Assembly: GCA_001564055.1 (NCBI GenBank)
Contig: LKNB01000008.1
Span: 16,974 to 80,973, forward strand
DNA length: 64,000 nt
Source of the DNA: Rhodothermaceae bacterium Tc-Br11_B2g6_7
Lineage (GTDB): Bacteria; Bacteroidota; Rhodothermia; Rhodothermales; Salinibacteraceae
Reading direction: 5' to 3'
Each line of letters opens with the position of its first letter. The stretch's first letter is position 1. A model generated the notes under the pieces. The model worked only from the letters and a program-made list of their open reading frames with translations. It was not told the DNA's origin and did not search any database. Below are positions 27,985-36,396 of the stretch, one piece after another. Made by a program: the position numbers and the translations under genes.

Positions 27985-28758
27985 TTACCGCTCCGCCGCG
28001 AGGATCTCTGCCATCTCGCCGCCGATCTCACGGATGGCCCAGTCGACGTACCCGGGATCGCGGTCGATGACGTCGCCCACTGGCGTGCCCTTGTACTTAC
28101 CGAAGGCAAACACCACGGTATTGCCCTCCTGCTTTAGCTTGCGGTCAGCGTCCAGGTATGGGTGGCGCACGGCCTGCACCACCGCGGGCAACGAGCCCTC
28201 GAGCTTGTGCTCACGCACCTGTCCGCTCAGCACCCGCAGCGTGGCATCCACGTCGGACAGGGCCCGGTGCTCCTGATGAAACAGCATGCCGCTGTAGTGC
28301 TGCACCGCACGCTCCAGCGAATGCGGGACGTACTTGCGGAAGATGTGGTACGCGTCGAGCACCTGCCGGCCGGGGGGGCCCGGGAGCGTTTGCCCGATGC
28401 GCTGATACGCGCTCTCCAGCATGGGCAGATCGAAGCTTTGCGCGTTATAGCCTGCGAGATCGCTATTTTTGAAGAACGGCTTCAACTCGTCTACCAGCGC
28501 AGCGAACGAAGGGGCGTCCGTTAGCATGTCGGCCGAAATACCCGTTAGCTCGGTGATCTCCTCAGAGACCGTGCGCTGCGTGGGCTTCACCAGGCTCTGA
28601 AACGAGCGCACCTGCCCCTTGGGCGAGACGTGCATCAACCCGATGTCGATGATCTCGTCCGTGTCCGTATCGACCCCCGTGGTCTCCAGGTCGAAGACGG
28701 TGAGCGGGCGGGTAAGCTCCAGGTGACGAAGCAGGTGTTGGATGTGCGGCGCTGGCAT
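27985..28758 (-). CDS. DEDDh 3'-5' exonuclease (DNA polymerase III epsilon-like) with DUF3820-type tail
   Basis: The 257-residue protein has the DnaQ-like fold: ExoI LTVFDLETTGVD (residues 19-30), ExoII GYNAQSFDLPMLE, and ExoIII with H and D in HQEHRALSDVDATLRVL. It therefore is a DEDDh nuclease acting on DNA or RNA 3' ends. After a linker, residues about 205-250 (VVFAFGKYKGTPVGDVIDRDPGYVDWAI) match the small DUF3820 module found behind such exonucleases. Whether it proofreads or trims RNA is unknown. It ends 45 bases after the start of the next-upstream gene's stop region and lies downstream of the DUF4236 gene. It could be the last gene of the long minus-strand series beginning at 35195. 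Confidence 0.88.
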   Translation of the reverse strand: MPAPHIQHLLRHLELTRPLTVFDLETTGVDTDTDEIIDIGLMHVSPKGQVRSFQSLVKPTQRTVSEEITELTGISADMLTDAPSFAALVDELKPFFKNSDLAGYNAQSFDLPMLESAYQRIGQTLPGPPGRQVLDAYHIFRKYVPHSLERAVQHYSGMLFHQEHRALSDVDATLRVLSGQVREHKLEGSLPAVVQAVRHPYLDADRKLKQEGNTVVFAFGKYKGTPVGDVIDRDPGYVDWAIREIGGEMAEILAAER

Positions 28759-28802
28759 ACAGGGGCGTAAAGCGTGATGATAGATAGAGCGAGGCGATCG
28801 GG

Positions 28803-30074
28803 TTACGCTGCTTCCGCTAAGAGCTTCTGCAAGCGTGCGGCAAAAACGGGGGCGTTGGGAAGCGTAAGGATGACCGGGTTTTTACGGTTTTCGAGAGTCA
28901 GGCGGACGGTGTTGTCTTCCAGCGAAAGCTCCTCATCCAGCACCCGCCCGATGCGGTAGCTGCGGGAGCCCTCGCCAACCAACAGGATGCGGCGGTCGGT
29001 GAGGTAGATCTGCCCATCAATATCGGTTTCGTAGCCGATTTCCTTGTACTGGATATTGTTGCGCTGAAACTGCTGCTGAATGCGGGCGACGAGTTGCCGT
29101 CCGCGACCGGCGAAATAGCACGTCTCCCCTTGTTTGAGCCGAACGTCGGCGTCTACAGCCTCAAGGGGCCGCTCCAGCTCGCGGCGCAGCAGAGCCAGGA
29201 CCTCCAGCGTCTGCAGCTCTTCATCGATGAGGTCCTCGTCGAGGTCCAGGCGATCCGCCAGGCTACGCAGGGCTTGCTCTTCCTCCTCCGTCAACTGGTG
29301 GTCGGCAACAAGTGCATCGAAGAGCGTGGTAAAGGCGTCCGCCTTGATGGCCTCTTGCAGATCGTCCGGCAGATCCCCGTCCGCTTCAAACGTACGCAGG
29401 TCCTCGGCCACAACCACGTCGTCGTCCTCCGCCGCACGCTTCACCAGCGCGTCGTACACCTGATACGCCAGCCACACGCGCTGGGCTGTACCGATGCCGT
29501 CAAGGTAGGGGACCTCAAGGGCCGGATCGGGATCGTCGTGATGGTCCAGGGCTTCAAGAGCCCGCTGCGCCTCAGAGCGCGCTTTTTTGTTGCGGTAGTT
29601 CGCGATACCGCCGTAGATGAGCGCCACAAACGGTAGCGCCAGCGCGATGGCCAGCGCCAGCGGGCCAAGGTACCCGGCCACCACCATCCCGATGAGCGAG
29701 ACGCCCAGCCCAATGGCGGTCACGTTCCAAGCCGAAGGCAGGTCGGGCGCCTCAAGGGGCGGGCGCTCGACGGGTTGCACGGGCGGGTCGAAGGTGAGCC
29801 CCGTATCCACAAAATACTCGACCGCGCCCCCGCCCTCCTGCTCTTCCACCGAAAGCACCGGCACCCCGGCGTCTGTTTGCTGCTGCCGTTTCCGCTGCTT
29901 CTGCCCGAGCTGCTCGCGGAAGTAGAGGCCGTGGCGGCCGCCGTGGACGTACGCGCCGTTCTTGTTGATGCCCAAACGCGCACCCGTCACCCCAGCCGAC
30001 ACCCCAAGCCCACTCTTCGACAGGTTCAGCCGGATGGGACCGGCGCTGAAGGACTTGCGGAGAAAGAAACCCAT
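28803..30074 (-). CDS. DUF4236 membrane protein with C-terminal GRAM/PH-like domain
   Basis: The 423-residue protein starts with a DUF4236 module (MGFFLRKSFSAGPIRLNLSK, then GLGVSAGVTGARLGINKNG and HGGRHGLYFR; residues 1-55). A polar linker, two membrane helices (about 118-160), and an acidic helical region of about 120 residues with EF-hand-like acidic clusters (possibly TerB-like) follow. The final about 110 residues read ETCYFAGRGRQLVARI, IYLTDRRILLVGEG and NPVILTLPNAPVFAARLQKLL, typical of a bacterial GRAM/PH-like domain. The function is unknown. ATG 30074 gives the conserved DUF4236 start. It lies 95 bases downstream of esterase B. Confidence 0.75.
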   Translation of the reverse strand: MGFFLRKSFSAGPIRLNLSKSGLGVSAGVTGARLGINKNGAYVHGGRHGLYFREQLGQKQRKRQQQTDAGVPVLSVEEQEGGGAVEYFVDTGLTFDPPVQPVERPPLEAPDLPSAWNVTAIGLGVSLIGMVVAGYLGPLALAIALALPFVALIYGGIANYRNKKARSEAQRALEALDHHDDPDPALEVPYLDGIGTAQRVWLAYQVYDALVKRAAEDDDVVVAEDLRTFEADGDLPDDLQEAIKADAFTTLFDALVADHQLTEEEEQALRSLADRLDLDEDLIDEELQTLEVLALLRRELERPLEAVDADVRLKQGETCYFAGRGRQLVARIQQQFQRNNIQYKEIGYETDIDGQIYLTDRRILLVGEGSRSYRIGRVLDEELSLEDNTVRLTLENRKNPVILTLPNAPVFAARLQKLLAEAA

Positions 30075-30169
30075 AGGGCGCACAACCTGAACAGTAAAGA
30101 CGGAAGCACTCCAATGCCGAGCGCCGGTCACGGTTCGACGCCGCAGCAGCTGCGGAGGTACAGCACCGG

Positions 30170-31171
30170 CTATGACTGCTTCCCTTCCTGCGTGGCAACG
30201 TCCTCGGCACTGGTCGGCCGCTGGCGCAGCGCGCGCTGCAGGAACGTGACTACAAACCGGTCTGCCCAGTGCCAGGTATGAGCCGCCGCCGGATGGAAGA
30301 TGGGATCGTCGTCGCCAAAGCCCAGCGGTAGGTTATGCGCCTGCAACTGCTCCACCACAAACCGGGCGCGGTCCAGGTTGCCCTTGCGACCATCGCTGGA
30401 AGCGCAGGCTACCCAGTAGGTGGTGGTGCGGAGCTTCGCCAGGGCATCCGGCGAAGCCGCCATCAGCATGTCGGTAGGGTTCCACTGCTGCATAGCGGCG
30501 GGCTTTCGGGGACTTCCGAGGGCGGCGTCGAAAATCTCAGCGCCGCCCCAGATACGGTCGGTGTAGCGGCCCCGGCGGTCGGTGCGGGGGTCCTGGTGCC
30601 CGGGCCACATAAAGGTGCCGTCGTACATGGCGGCGTGCGTAAACAGCCCGGGGCGTTTGAGCGCCAGCAGATGCACCGTGTACCCGCCCAGCGAGAAGCC
30701 TGCCATGAGGCGTGGGCCCTGCTCCGTTTGCGGATAATCGTCAGCTACCGCCGGCAACAGCTCGTCTGTCAGGTACGTCCAGAACCGCCCCCGGCCCAGC
30801 CCGTCCAGCGTGGTCGACCACGACCCCGCCATATCAATCCCCAGCGAGGGCACATGATTGTTCGCGCTGTTGAGGCCCGGCATCACCACCAGCATCGGGG
30901 GCAGCAGGCCTTCTCGAATCCGCACGTCGATGTCCTGAATGGCCGTGGAGCGATTGCGTGAGCCATCCTCTTCCATGTTAACCCACTCGCGCTCATGCCC
31001 GCGAAACAGATACACCACGGGCGCTGCCGTAGCCTGCGATAGGCCGGGCGCTTCGTACACATAGTAGGGCTTCTCGATACCCAGCGCGCGCGACCGGAAG
31101 TGTTGGGCCCGGAGCCGGCCGTATAGCCGGTCGCGGTGCCAGGCAAGGATGCGGGAGGTGGAATCAGACAT
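30170..31171 (-). CDS. Putative esterase (alpha/beta hydrolase, esterase-D type), cassette gene 5
   Basis: The 333-residue hydrolase has the PF00756-like esterase layout. VVYLFRGHEREWVN forms the oxyanion-side strand, and MLVVMPGLNSANN and LLPAVADDYP follow. The nucleophile elbow is AGFSLGGYTV with S160, and a histidine lies near the end in HPAAAHTWHWADRF. No signal peptide is visible, so it acts in the cytosol. It is the last gene of a five-gene set with two ATP-grasp ligases, a glutamine amidotransferase and a second esterase; the gap to the amidotransferase gene is 70 bases. It probably hydrolyses or transfers an ester or amide of the product made by the ligases. No substrate can be named. 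Confidence 0.82.
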   Translation of the reverse strand: MSDSTSRILAWHRDRLYGRLRAQHFRSRALGIEKPYYVYEAPGLSQATAAPVVYLFRGHEREWVNMEEDGSRNRSTAIQDIDVRIREGLLPPMLVVMPGLNSANNHVPSLGIDMAGSWSTTLDGLGRGRFWTYLTDELLPAVADDYPQTEQGPRLMAGFSLGGYTVHLLALKRPGLFTHAAMYDGTFMWPGHQDPRTDRRGRYTDRIWGGAEIFDAALGSPRKPAAMQQWNPTDMLMAASPDALAKLRTTTYWVACASSDGRKGNLDRARFVVEQLQAHNLPLGFGDDDPIFHPAAAHTWHWADRFVVTFLQRALRQRPTSAEDVATQEGKQS

Positions 31172-31241
31172 GCAGGGATACGCTCAGTGAAGTACCACCG
31201 ATGCACGACCGCGCACCGGCAAGCCAGCAGCGGCAGCGGGG

Positions 31242-32093
31242 TCAGGCCGCAGGTGCCAGGGTATGGTGGGTGGCCCGCAAGGCCCGCCGCAGGAACGTGG
31301 GGATAACCGTCTGGTGCGTCGGTGTCAGGTACTGCTTCTCTTTCAGGCGCGCAATCAGGCGCTGGTAGCGGGCCTCGCAGAACGAGCCAATGACGGCTTT
31401 GCGCTGTGCTGGCCGCCGAAAGTGCGCCAGCATGCCCTCAGGATCGGCCTCGGGGTGAAACTGCACGCCCACCAGTTCCGGCGAGAGGCGGATGCCCATC
31501 AGCGCGCGCTCGTACGGGTACTCCTCGTAGGGCTGCTCACGGGCCAGCAACGAGGCGCCGAGCGCTGCGACGCGGTCGTGGTCCGGCTGCACCACCTGCC
31601 AGCGCCGAAAGTCAGCCGCCCAAAAGGGGTCCGGCAGCGCGTCGAACAGCGGCTCGTCGTGGCCGCCCGGCAGGCGGTGCACCTCGAAGATACCGAACGA
31701 CTGCGCTGGCCGCTTGGTGACCTGCCCCACCTCAAAGTACCGGCACAGCAGTTGGAACGAGTGGCAGATAAACAGCGCGTGCTTCTTGGGGTACCTGGCG
31801 CGGTTGTGCTGCCAGAGCGCCTCCAGCCAGTCAAAGTACGCTGCTTCCCAGGGCTGATCCAGTCCGTCCCACGGGCTGCCCGGCCCACCGGTGGAAATGT
31901 ACGCGTCGTAGCTCAGGTCAGGCACCGCAGCCTCGCCCCGTACCTCAAAGACGTCATAGGTGATGTCAGCCTTAAGGGGCGGTCCAGACTGCCCCTTCAG
32001 AAAGGCCTCGATGCAGCGCATGCCCTGGTTGGGCTGGCCGTCGTAAAGATCAAGCACGGCCACCCGAAGGGCCGGCGCGTCAGGATGAGGCAT
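31242..32093 (-). CDS. Class I glutamine amidotransferase-like protein, cassette gene 4
   Basis: The 283-residue protein has the class I GATase core. ISTGGPGSPWD (67-77) forms the oxyanion region, FICHSFQLL carries the nucleophile C110, and VGVQFHPEADPEGM supplies H213 and E215. The elbow is C-H-S-F-Q rather than the usual C-x-G-x-Q, a serine in place of glycine. It could release ammonia from glutamine for an amide-forming ligase, or cleave a gamma-glutamyl bond. It overlaps the upstream permuted ATP-grasp gene by 14 bases, so translation is probably coupled. The C-terminal 60 residues are basic and not part of the core. Confidence 0.85.
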   Translation of the reverse strand: MPHPDAPALRVAVLDLYDGQPNQGMRCIEAFLKGQSGPPLKADITYDVFEVRGEAAVPDLSYDAYISTGGPGSPWDGLDQPWEAAYFDWLEALWQHNRARYPKKHALFICHSFQLLCRYFEVGQVTKRPAQSFGIFEVHRLPGGHDEPLFDALPDPFWAADFRRWQVVQPDHDRVAALGASLLAREQPYEEYPYERALMGIRLSPELVGVQFHPEADPEGMLAHFRRPAQRKAVIGSFCEARYQRLIARLKEKQYLTPTHQTVIPTFLRRALRATHHTLAPAA

Positions 32094-33456
32094 AGTAGGT
32101 GTTGCGTAAAATGAACATCGGCAGGGTGCCCCCGCCGGCGGTTACGTTGGCCAGGTCAGAGCCCGAGATTCGCGTCAGGCAGCCTCCCATGAGCGGGCCG
32201 TTCAGGTACGGATCCAGGTCAATGATTGACGGCACCATCTCCCAGCCGCTGGATGTTTTCATGAGAAACGGCTCGCGGTGGATATCCACCGTTTCCTGAA
32301 TCACGTGCCCGGCCTTGAGGCCTTCTTCGATGGCGTCGTCCCATGCGGCCGGCGTGGCGGCAAAGCCCAGCGTGACTCCCGAGCCACCATACGCATCGTT
32401 CGGTTTGATGACAAAGTGCCGCTGGTTCGACCGCACGAAGTCCACGAGGTCAATCGTAAGCCCCCGGAACTCCGTCGTCTGTGGGCGCAAGCGGCGCGTC
32501 CAGGGGATGTGCCGCTGGATGGCCAGGCGCTGCGGCGCGTCGAGCACTTGCGTGTATTTTTCGTCCGTGAGGAAGGAAAAAATAGCCTTCTTGTGCACAA
32601 GCTTCGCCCGGAAGGTGTTCAGGTAACACGTTTTCTGTGCCCGGTAGCCTTCCTCGTACGAGCGGCACTCCTCCCGGATCTCATAAAACTCGTTCATCAG
32701 GAGCCGCCGGTACAGGATATCAATTTTCTTGCCATTGGCGACGATCCAGCCGTCGTGGCATTCCAATGCGCGCGGATCCACCACTTCACAGCCATACCCC
32801 AGCGACTCCAGGTAGGCTTTAATCAGGTCGAACTCGTGCGTGGTGGGCACATCCGCCAGCCGGTCCACAATCGCAAAGGTCGGGTGGAGCTTCTGCCCCC
32901 CAAACTCATCATGGTAGGTACGAATGAAGGCCTGGATGGCATGCTCCAGCGGCGACACAAAGCGGACGGGGTACCGCTCCGTAAACGTCTGAAAGAGCGA
33001 CAGCTCCTGGTACATCTGCGCCAGCTCGTCCGCATACGCCATGCCGGCCGGGCTCTCGCCGTTGAACTCCACGAACTTGAACGACCGTTCCGTGAGGAAG
33101 GCATCCAGCCGGGCGTTGGCGGCGAAGTGCATAACGGGGGTGGGAATGGCGGCCAGCTCAATCTCCCACGGCTCCATCCCCAGCTCTTCGCGGAGGAGCG
33201 CCTCGTCGTTGAAAAAGGTAGATGCAATACGCAGGATGGCCTGGCGGATGAGGTACACCGTGTCCTGCACATCGGCGTACATGGCCTCCGTCACAAACGT
33301 GGGCCGCAGGCTGTTGGCCATGGGGCGCCCACCGAAGAGGGCGCGGCGCTCGTGCTGTAGCGTCTGCAACTGTGCAAACTGATCCTCCGCCGCCGTGAGG
33401 TCGCGTTCAATCAGCGCATGATAATGGTCGATGGCGGGCTGCAGGTGCTGCCGCAT
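32080..33456 (-). CDS. Circularly permuted ATP-grasp ligase, cassette gene 3
   Basis: The 458-residue protein has the circularly permuted ATP-grasp order. The metal-binding segment that usually ends the fold comes early (FVEFNGESPAGMAY, residues 128-141). The ATP-binding glycine-rich loop VIKPNDAYGGSGV comes late (349-361), followed by HVIQETVD, EMVPSIIDLDPY and the closing RISGSDLANVTAGGG. Members of this superfamily (glutathionylspermidine-synthase-like) join a carboxylate to an amine through an acyl phosphate. The length fits a stand-alone ligase without an amidase domain. It is translationally coupled to the amidotransferase gene (14-base overlap) and follows the other ATP-grasp gene by 39 bases. 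The substrate is unknown. Confidence 0.85.
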   Translation of the reverse strand: MRQHLQPAIDHYHALIERDLTAAEDQFAQLQTLQHERRALFGGRPMANSLRPTFVTEAMYADVQDTVYLIRQAILRIASTFFNDEALLREELGMEPWEIELAAIPTPVMHFAANARLDAFLTERSFKFVEFNGESPAGMAYADELAQMYQELSLFQTFTERYPVRFVSPLEHAIQAFIRTYHDEFGGQKLHPTFAIVDRLADVPTTHEFDLIKAYLESLGYGCEVVDPRALECHDGWIVANGKKIDILYRRLLMNEFYEIREECRSYEEGYRAQKTCYLNTFRAKLVHKKAIFSFLTDEKYTQVLDAPQRLAIQRHIPWTRRLRPQTTEFRGLTIDLVDFVRSNQRHFVIKPNDAYGGSGVTLGFAATPAAWDDAIEEGLKAGHVIQETVDIHREPFLMKTSSGWEMVPSIIDLDPYLNGPLMGGCLTRISGSDLANVTAGGGTLPMFILRNTYYASS

Positions 33457-33495
33457 AGCGTGTGGTAGGTCTGGTGGGAAGGCAGCAACATATGC

Positions 33496-34452
33496 TCAGC
33501 CCCGGGGGGCGGGATGCAAGGCTCCCTGCGCATTGAAGGGCGGCGGCGTGCGATCTTCAAGGGCTTTCTCCACCGCGAATTCAGCCATCGCCTGGACGAT
33601 CCACTCGAAGTTCTCGTGCCCGACTGAGTGATAATCCGCGTCCGGCGCCGGATTCATAAAGTCGATGGCATAGGGCACCCCATCGCGCACCGCAAACTCA
33701 ACGGTGTTCATGTCATACCCCAGCACTCGGCACAGGGCCAGCACGTCCCGCTCCAGCTTCTGCTTAAAGTCAGGGTCGATGGGCTCTGGCGATACTGCTG
33801 AATACCGCTCGTGCATGGGCACGGATGGATTATAACGCATGATGTGGGCCTTTTTTTGCCCGATGCCATAACAGCGGTAATAATCCTCAAACTCGATGCC
33901 CTCTTGAAGCATCATACAGTCGATGCCCGACTGGTTGTAGGCTGCGAAGAACTCACCGGGCGTGGTGACCTTCGAGACATCGCGCCACCCGCCCCCATCG
34001 AACGGCTTCAGGAACGCCGGAAAGCCGATATAGGCGAAGACGTCATCCCAGTCCACGGGATACTTCATATTGCGAAACGTCTTATCCGACGTGTTCGGGG
34101 GATGCTGCTTGTGCGGCAGAATCACGCTGCGGGGTACAGCCACGTCCACCGATTCGGCAATGATGTTGTCGATGAACTTGTCGTCGGCACTCCACCAAAA
34201 CGGGTTGTTGATGATGTACGTGCCCTTGATGGCGGCCCACTTCAGGTACGAGCGGTAAAAGGGCACCTCGTGCGAGATGCGGTCGATGATGACGTCATAG
34301 GCCGGATCCGCGTCCATCCGCACAGCGCCAACCTCAACGAACGCGGCTTCTACTCCTTGCTCACCATACGTGTCATTGATGTAGGGGATGAGGGCATCTG
34401 GAAACGTGGTTTCGACGCCTCGAAGAATCCCGATGCGGCGTGGTGTGCTCAT
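33496..34452 (-). CDS. ATP-grasp ligase (RimK/D-Ala-D-Ala ligase-like fold), cassette gene 2
   Basis: The 318-residue protein has a conventional ATP-grasp order. An N-terminal domain (RRIGILRGVETTFPDALI) carries DRISHEVPFYRSYLKWAAIKG. The ATP-binding region FPAFLKPFDGGGWRDVSKV, then CMMLQEGIEFEDYYRCYGIG follow, and the C-terminal metal motif is MNTVEFAVRDGVPYAIDFMNP. Such enzymes form amide or peptide bonds with ATP. ATG 34452 (MSTPRR) is chosen; a frame running back to 34518 would overlap the esterase gene upstream. With the permuted ATP-grasp next to it, the cassette encodes two unrelated ligases, suggesting two successive couplings. Confidence 0.82.
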   Translation of the reverse strand: MSTPRRIGILRGVETTFPDALIPYINDTYGEQGVEAAFVEVGAVRMDADPAYDVIIDRISHEVPFYRSYLKWAAIKGTYIINNPFWWSADDKFIDNIIAESVDVAVPRSVILPHKQHPPNTSDKTFRNMKYPVDWDDVFAYIGFPAFLKPFDGGGWRDVSKVTTPGEFFAAYNQSGIDCMMLQEGIEFEDYYRCYGIGQKKAHIMRYNPSVPMHERYSAVSPEPIDPDFKQKLERDVLALCRVLGYDMNTVEFAVRDGVPYAIDFMNPAPDADYHSVGHENFEWIVQAMAEFAVEKALEDRTPPPFNAQGALHPAPRG

Positions 34453-34487
34453 GGTGTCGGTGAGTGTTGATGAAGTAGGGGGCAAAA

Positions 34488-35195
34488 CTACAGGTGACGG
34501 CAGATCTGGTCCTGCCACCAGGGCCAGTCGTGGCCGAAGCCATCGACGCGTTCGTAGTGGTGGCCGACGCCTTTGCTATGAAGCACGTGGCTCATATGGT
34601 CGTTTGCGCCACGGCAGGGGTCGTGCTCACCGGCGGTCAGGATCAAGTGCGTGTGGCGGAGGGCTTCCAGGGTGCCGTGGTCGTGCATGTTGGGCATATA
34701 GTCCACCGGGTTGCTGAAGTACACGTTCTCATCGTAGAACCCGTCCATAAACGAGCGGATGTCGTAGGCACCACTCATCGAAATCAGCTTGCCAAAGGAC
34801 CACGGCTGCTTGCACACCAGATTGAGGGCATGATAGGCGCCAAAGCTCGCCCCGGTGGCGATGATGAAGTCTGAAGTCGCGCGGTCATAGATGAACGGCA
34901 GCACTTCAGCCAGCACATACTGCTCGTACTGCTGATGGCGCTTGATGCGCACGTACGGCGGCACGCTACGGTTGTAAAAACTCTCCCCGTCGACGGCGTC
35001 GATACAGAACAGCTGGTTCTGGCCGTGCGTCAGCTGGTGGTGCAACGCCCCTACCATCCCGAAGTCGCGCCACTCATAAAAGCGGCCCTGGCTCGACGGA
35101 AACGCCAGGATGGGCGTGCCGGCGTGGCCGTACACGAGGATCTCCATGGGACGACCGAGCCGGGGGCTCCACCACTTGACGTAGTCGGTGTGCAT
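34488..35195 (-). CDS. Putative esterase (alpha/beta hydrolase), cassette gene 1
   Basis: The 235-residue cytosolic hydrolase opens with YVKWWSPRLGRPMEILVYGH and has the nucleophile elbow ATGASFGAYHAL with S117. The probable acid E190 or D192 lies in LILTAGEHDPC, and the probable base H222 in DGFGHDWPWW. It belongs to the small esterase group often annotated beside ATP-grasp genes. It is unrelated in detail to the second esterase of the set and about 100 residues shorter. It is the first gene of the cassette, 35 bases before the first ligase; the 304-base region upstream would hold the promoter. Confidence 0.82.
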   Translation of the reverse strand: MHTDYVKWWSPRLGRPMEILVYGHAGTPILAFPSSQGRFYEWRDFGMVGALHHQLTHGQNQLFCIDAVDGESFYNRSVPPYVRIKRHQQYEQYVLAEVLPFIYDRATSDFIIATGASFGAYHALNLVCKQPWSFGKLISMSGAYDIRSFMDGFYDENVYFSNPVDYMPNMHDHGTLEALRHTHLILTAGEHDPCRGANDHMSHVLHSKGVGHHYERVDGFGHDWPWWQDQICRHL

Positions 35196-35499
35196 ACTGT
35201 GATTTTGAGGCGGTATAAATGAAAAAAGCCGTTCAGCGCACAGCGCGGGACGGCGTTCCAGACCAAAGCGGCTCCAGCAGGAAATTCACCGTCCCATTTT
35301 TGGGCAGCCGGTTCATGTCCTTTCAGCTTCTAAACATACGTATGCGCAGCCTGCAAAGCCAATCAGCCCTGCACATGACCGGTTCGCTCGACTGCACCGC
35401 CGCTCGTGCGCGCATGCCCGTGGGATAGCGCCTCCCCCTGCACTGACAGTGCAACTTGCTCCACTCCCATACTCACACACTCTCACACCGAACCCGGCC
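35196..35499. other. Intergenic region before the ATP-grasp cassette
   Basis: These 304 bases separate the cassette from the PD40 lipoprotein gene on the same strand. No gene, hairpin with T-run, or consensus promoter could be recognised. The cassette promoter is expected at its left end. Confidence 0.4.
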
Positions 35500-36393
35500 T
35501 CATTTCTCCCCCACAAGCGCAACCCGCGCGCCATCGGGGCTAACGGCAATGCGCGACAGCTCCAGCGGTGATAGGTCAACCACCTCCGACCACGACCCAT
35601 CCTCTACCGATGGATCAAAGCTATACAGCACGGAGCCGGCCGTCATCAACAGCAGACCCTCTGGCGTCCATGCGTGGTCCTGCCCCCCTTCGACAACCTC
35701 GACGATCCCCTCAAGCGTGTCGGTGGCGGGATCGAACCGCATCAGTTCAGCCAGGCCGTTAGCGCGCTGCTGCACGAACGTCACCGCCTCGGCGTCCGGC
35801 ACCGGCTGCAGCGAGCGGCCGATGTCTTCCGCAACCACCGCTGCCGCGCCCGATCCCAACGCGGCAAGCTGCAGCGTCGACGGCTCGCCCAGCACAAACA
35901 GCGCCAGTCGGTCGTCGTCGATCCACGCGTGATAGCCGACGGGCTCAACGTCAGGCAGGAGCAACGCGGGCTCCCCTCCTTCCGTCGCAAAGCGCCACAG
36001 CCGCTGCGTACCATCTTCCTCTACGCGCACCACACTGAATCCTCCATCCGCCATCGGCGTCGGCGAATACTCGCTTGTGGCCTCCGTCCGCGTCAACGGC
36101 TCGTGGCGATCATCCGCGATGGTGTAGCGGAAGATGTCCGTTTGCTCGCCCTGCATCGACGTATACAGCAGGCCCTCACCATCCGGCAGAAAGAACGGTT
36201 GGTTGTCATAGGCGTCGCGAGCCGTGATATTCTGTGGCTCGCCGATCGAAAGCGTACCGTTGATGCCATCCAGCGAGGCAAGGTAAATATCCGTCGACGG
36301 TACCTCAAGCCCGTCGGCTGCCGGATCGTCACAGGCCGAAAGAAAGAGAGCGAAGCCGACAAGTGTAGCGATCCAGCGCACGTGAAATAGCAT
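35500..36393 (-). CDS. PD40/TolB-like beta-propeller lipoprotein
   Basis: The 297-residue protein has a signal sequence with lipobox LFLSAC (C about residue 21), followed by about 270 residues of propeller blades with the D-G-x-G/PDG pattern (PFFLPDGEGLLYTS, WTPEGLLLMTAG, VSPDGARVALVGE). It should be a periplasmic or outer-membrane lipoprotein acting as a binding scaffold; no catalytic motif is seen. It starts only three bases after the M20 peptidase stop, so the two are co-transcribed and probably coupled. Its partner and ligand are unknown. Confidence 0.75.
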   Translation of the reverse strand: MLFHVRWIATLVGFALFLSACDDPAADGLEVPSTDIYLASLDGINGTLSIGEPQNITARDAYDNQPFFLPDGEGLLYTSMQGEQTDIFRYTIADDRHEPLTRTEATSEYSPTPMADGGFSVVRVEEDGTQRLWRFATEGGEPALLLPDVEPVGYHAWIDDDRLALFVLGEPSTLQLAALGSGAAAVVAEDIGRSLQPVPDAEAVTFVQQRANGLAELMRFDPATDTLEGIVEVVEGGQDHAWTPEGLLLMTAGSVLYSFDPSVEDGSWSEVVDLSPLELSRIAVSPDGARVALVGEK

Positions 36394-36396
36394 GGG

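Noticed and set aside
35219..35428. Short plus-strand frame before the ATP-grasp cassette
   Set aside because: It has no recognisable domain, no ribosome-binding site and typical shadow composition.
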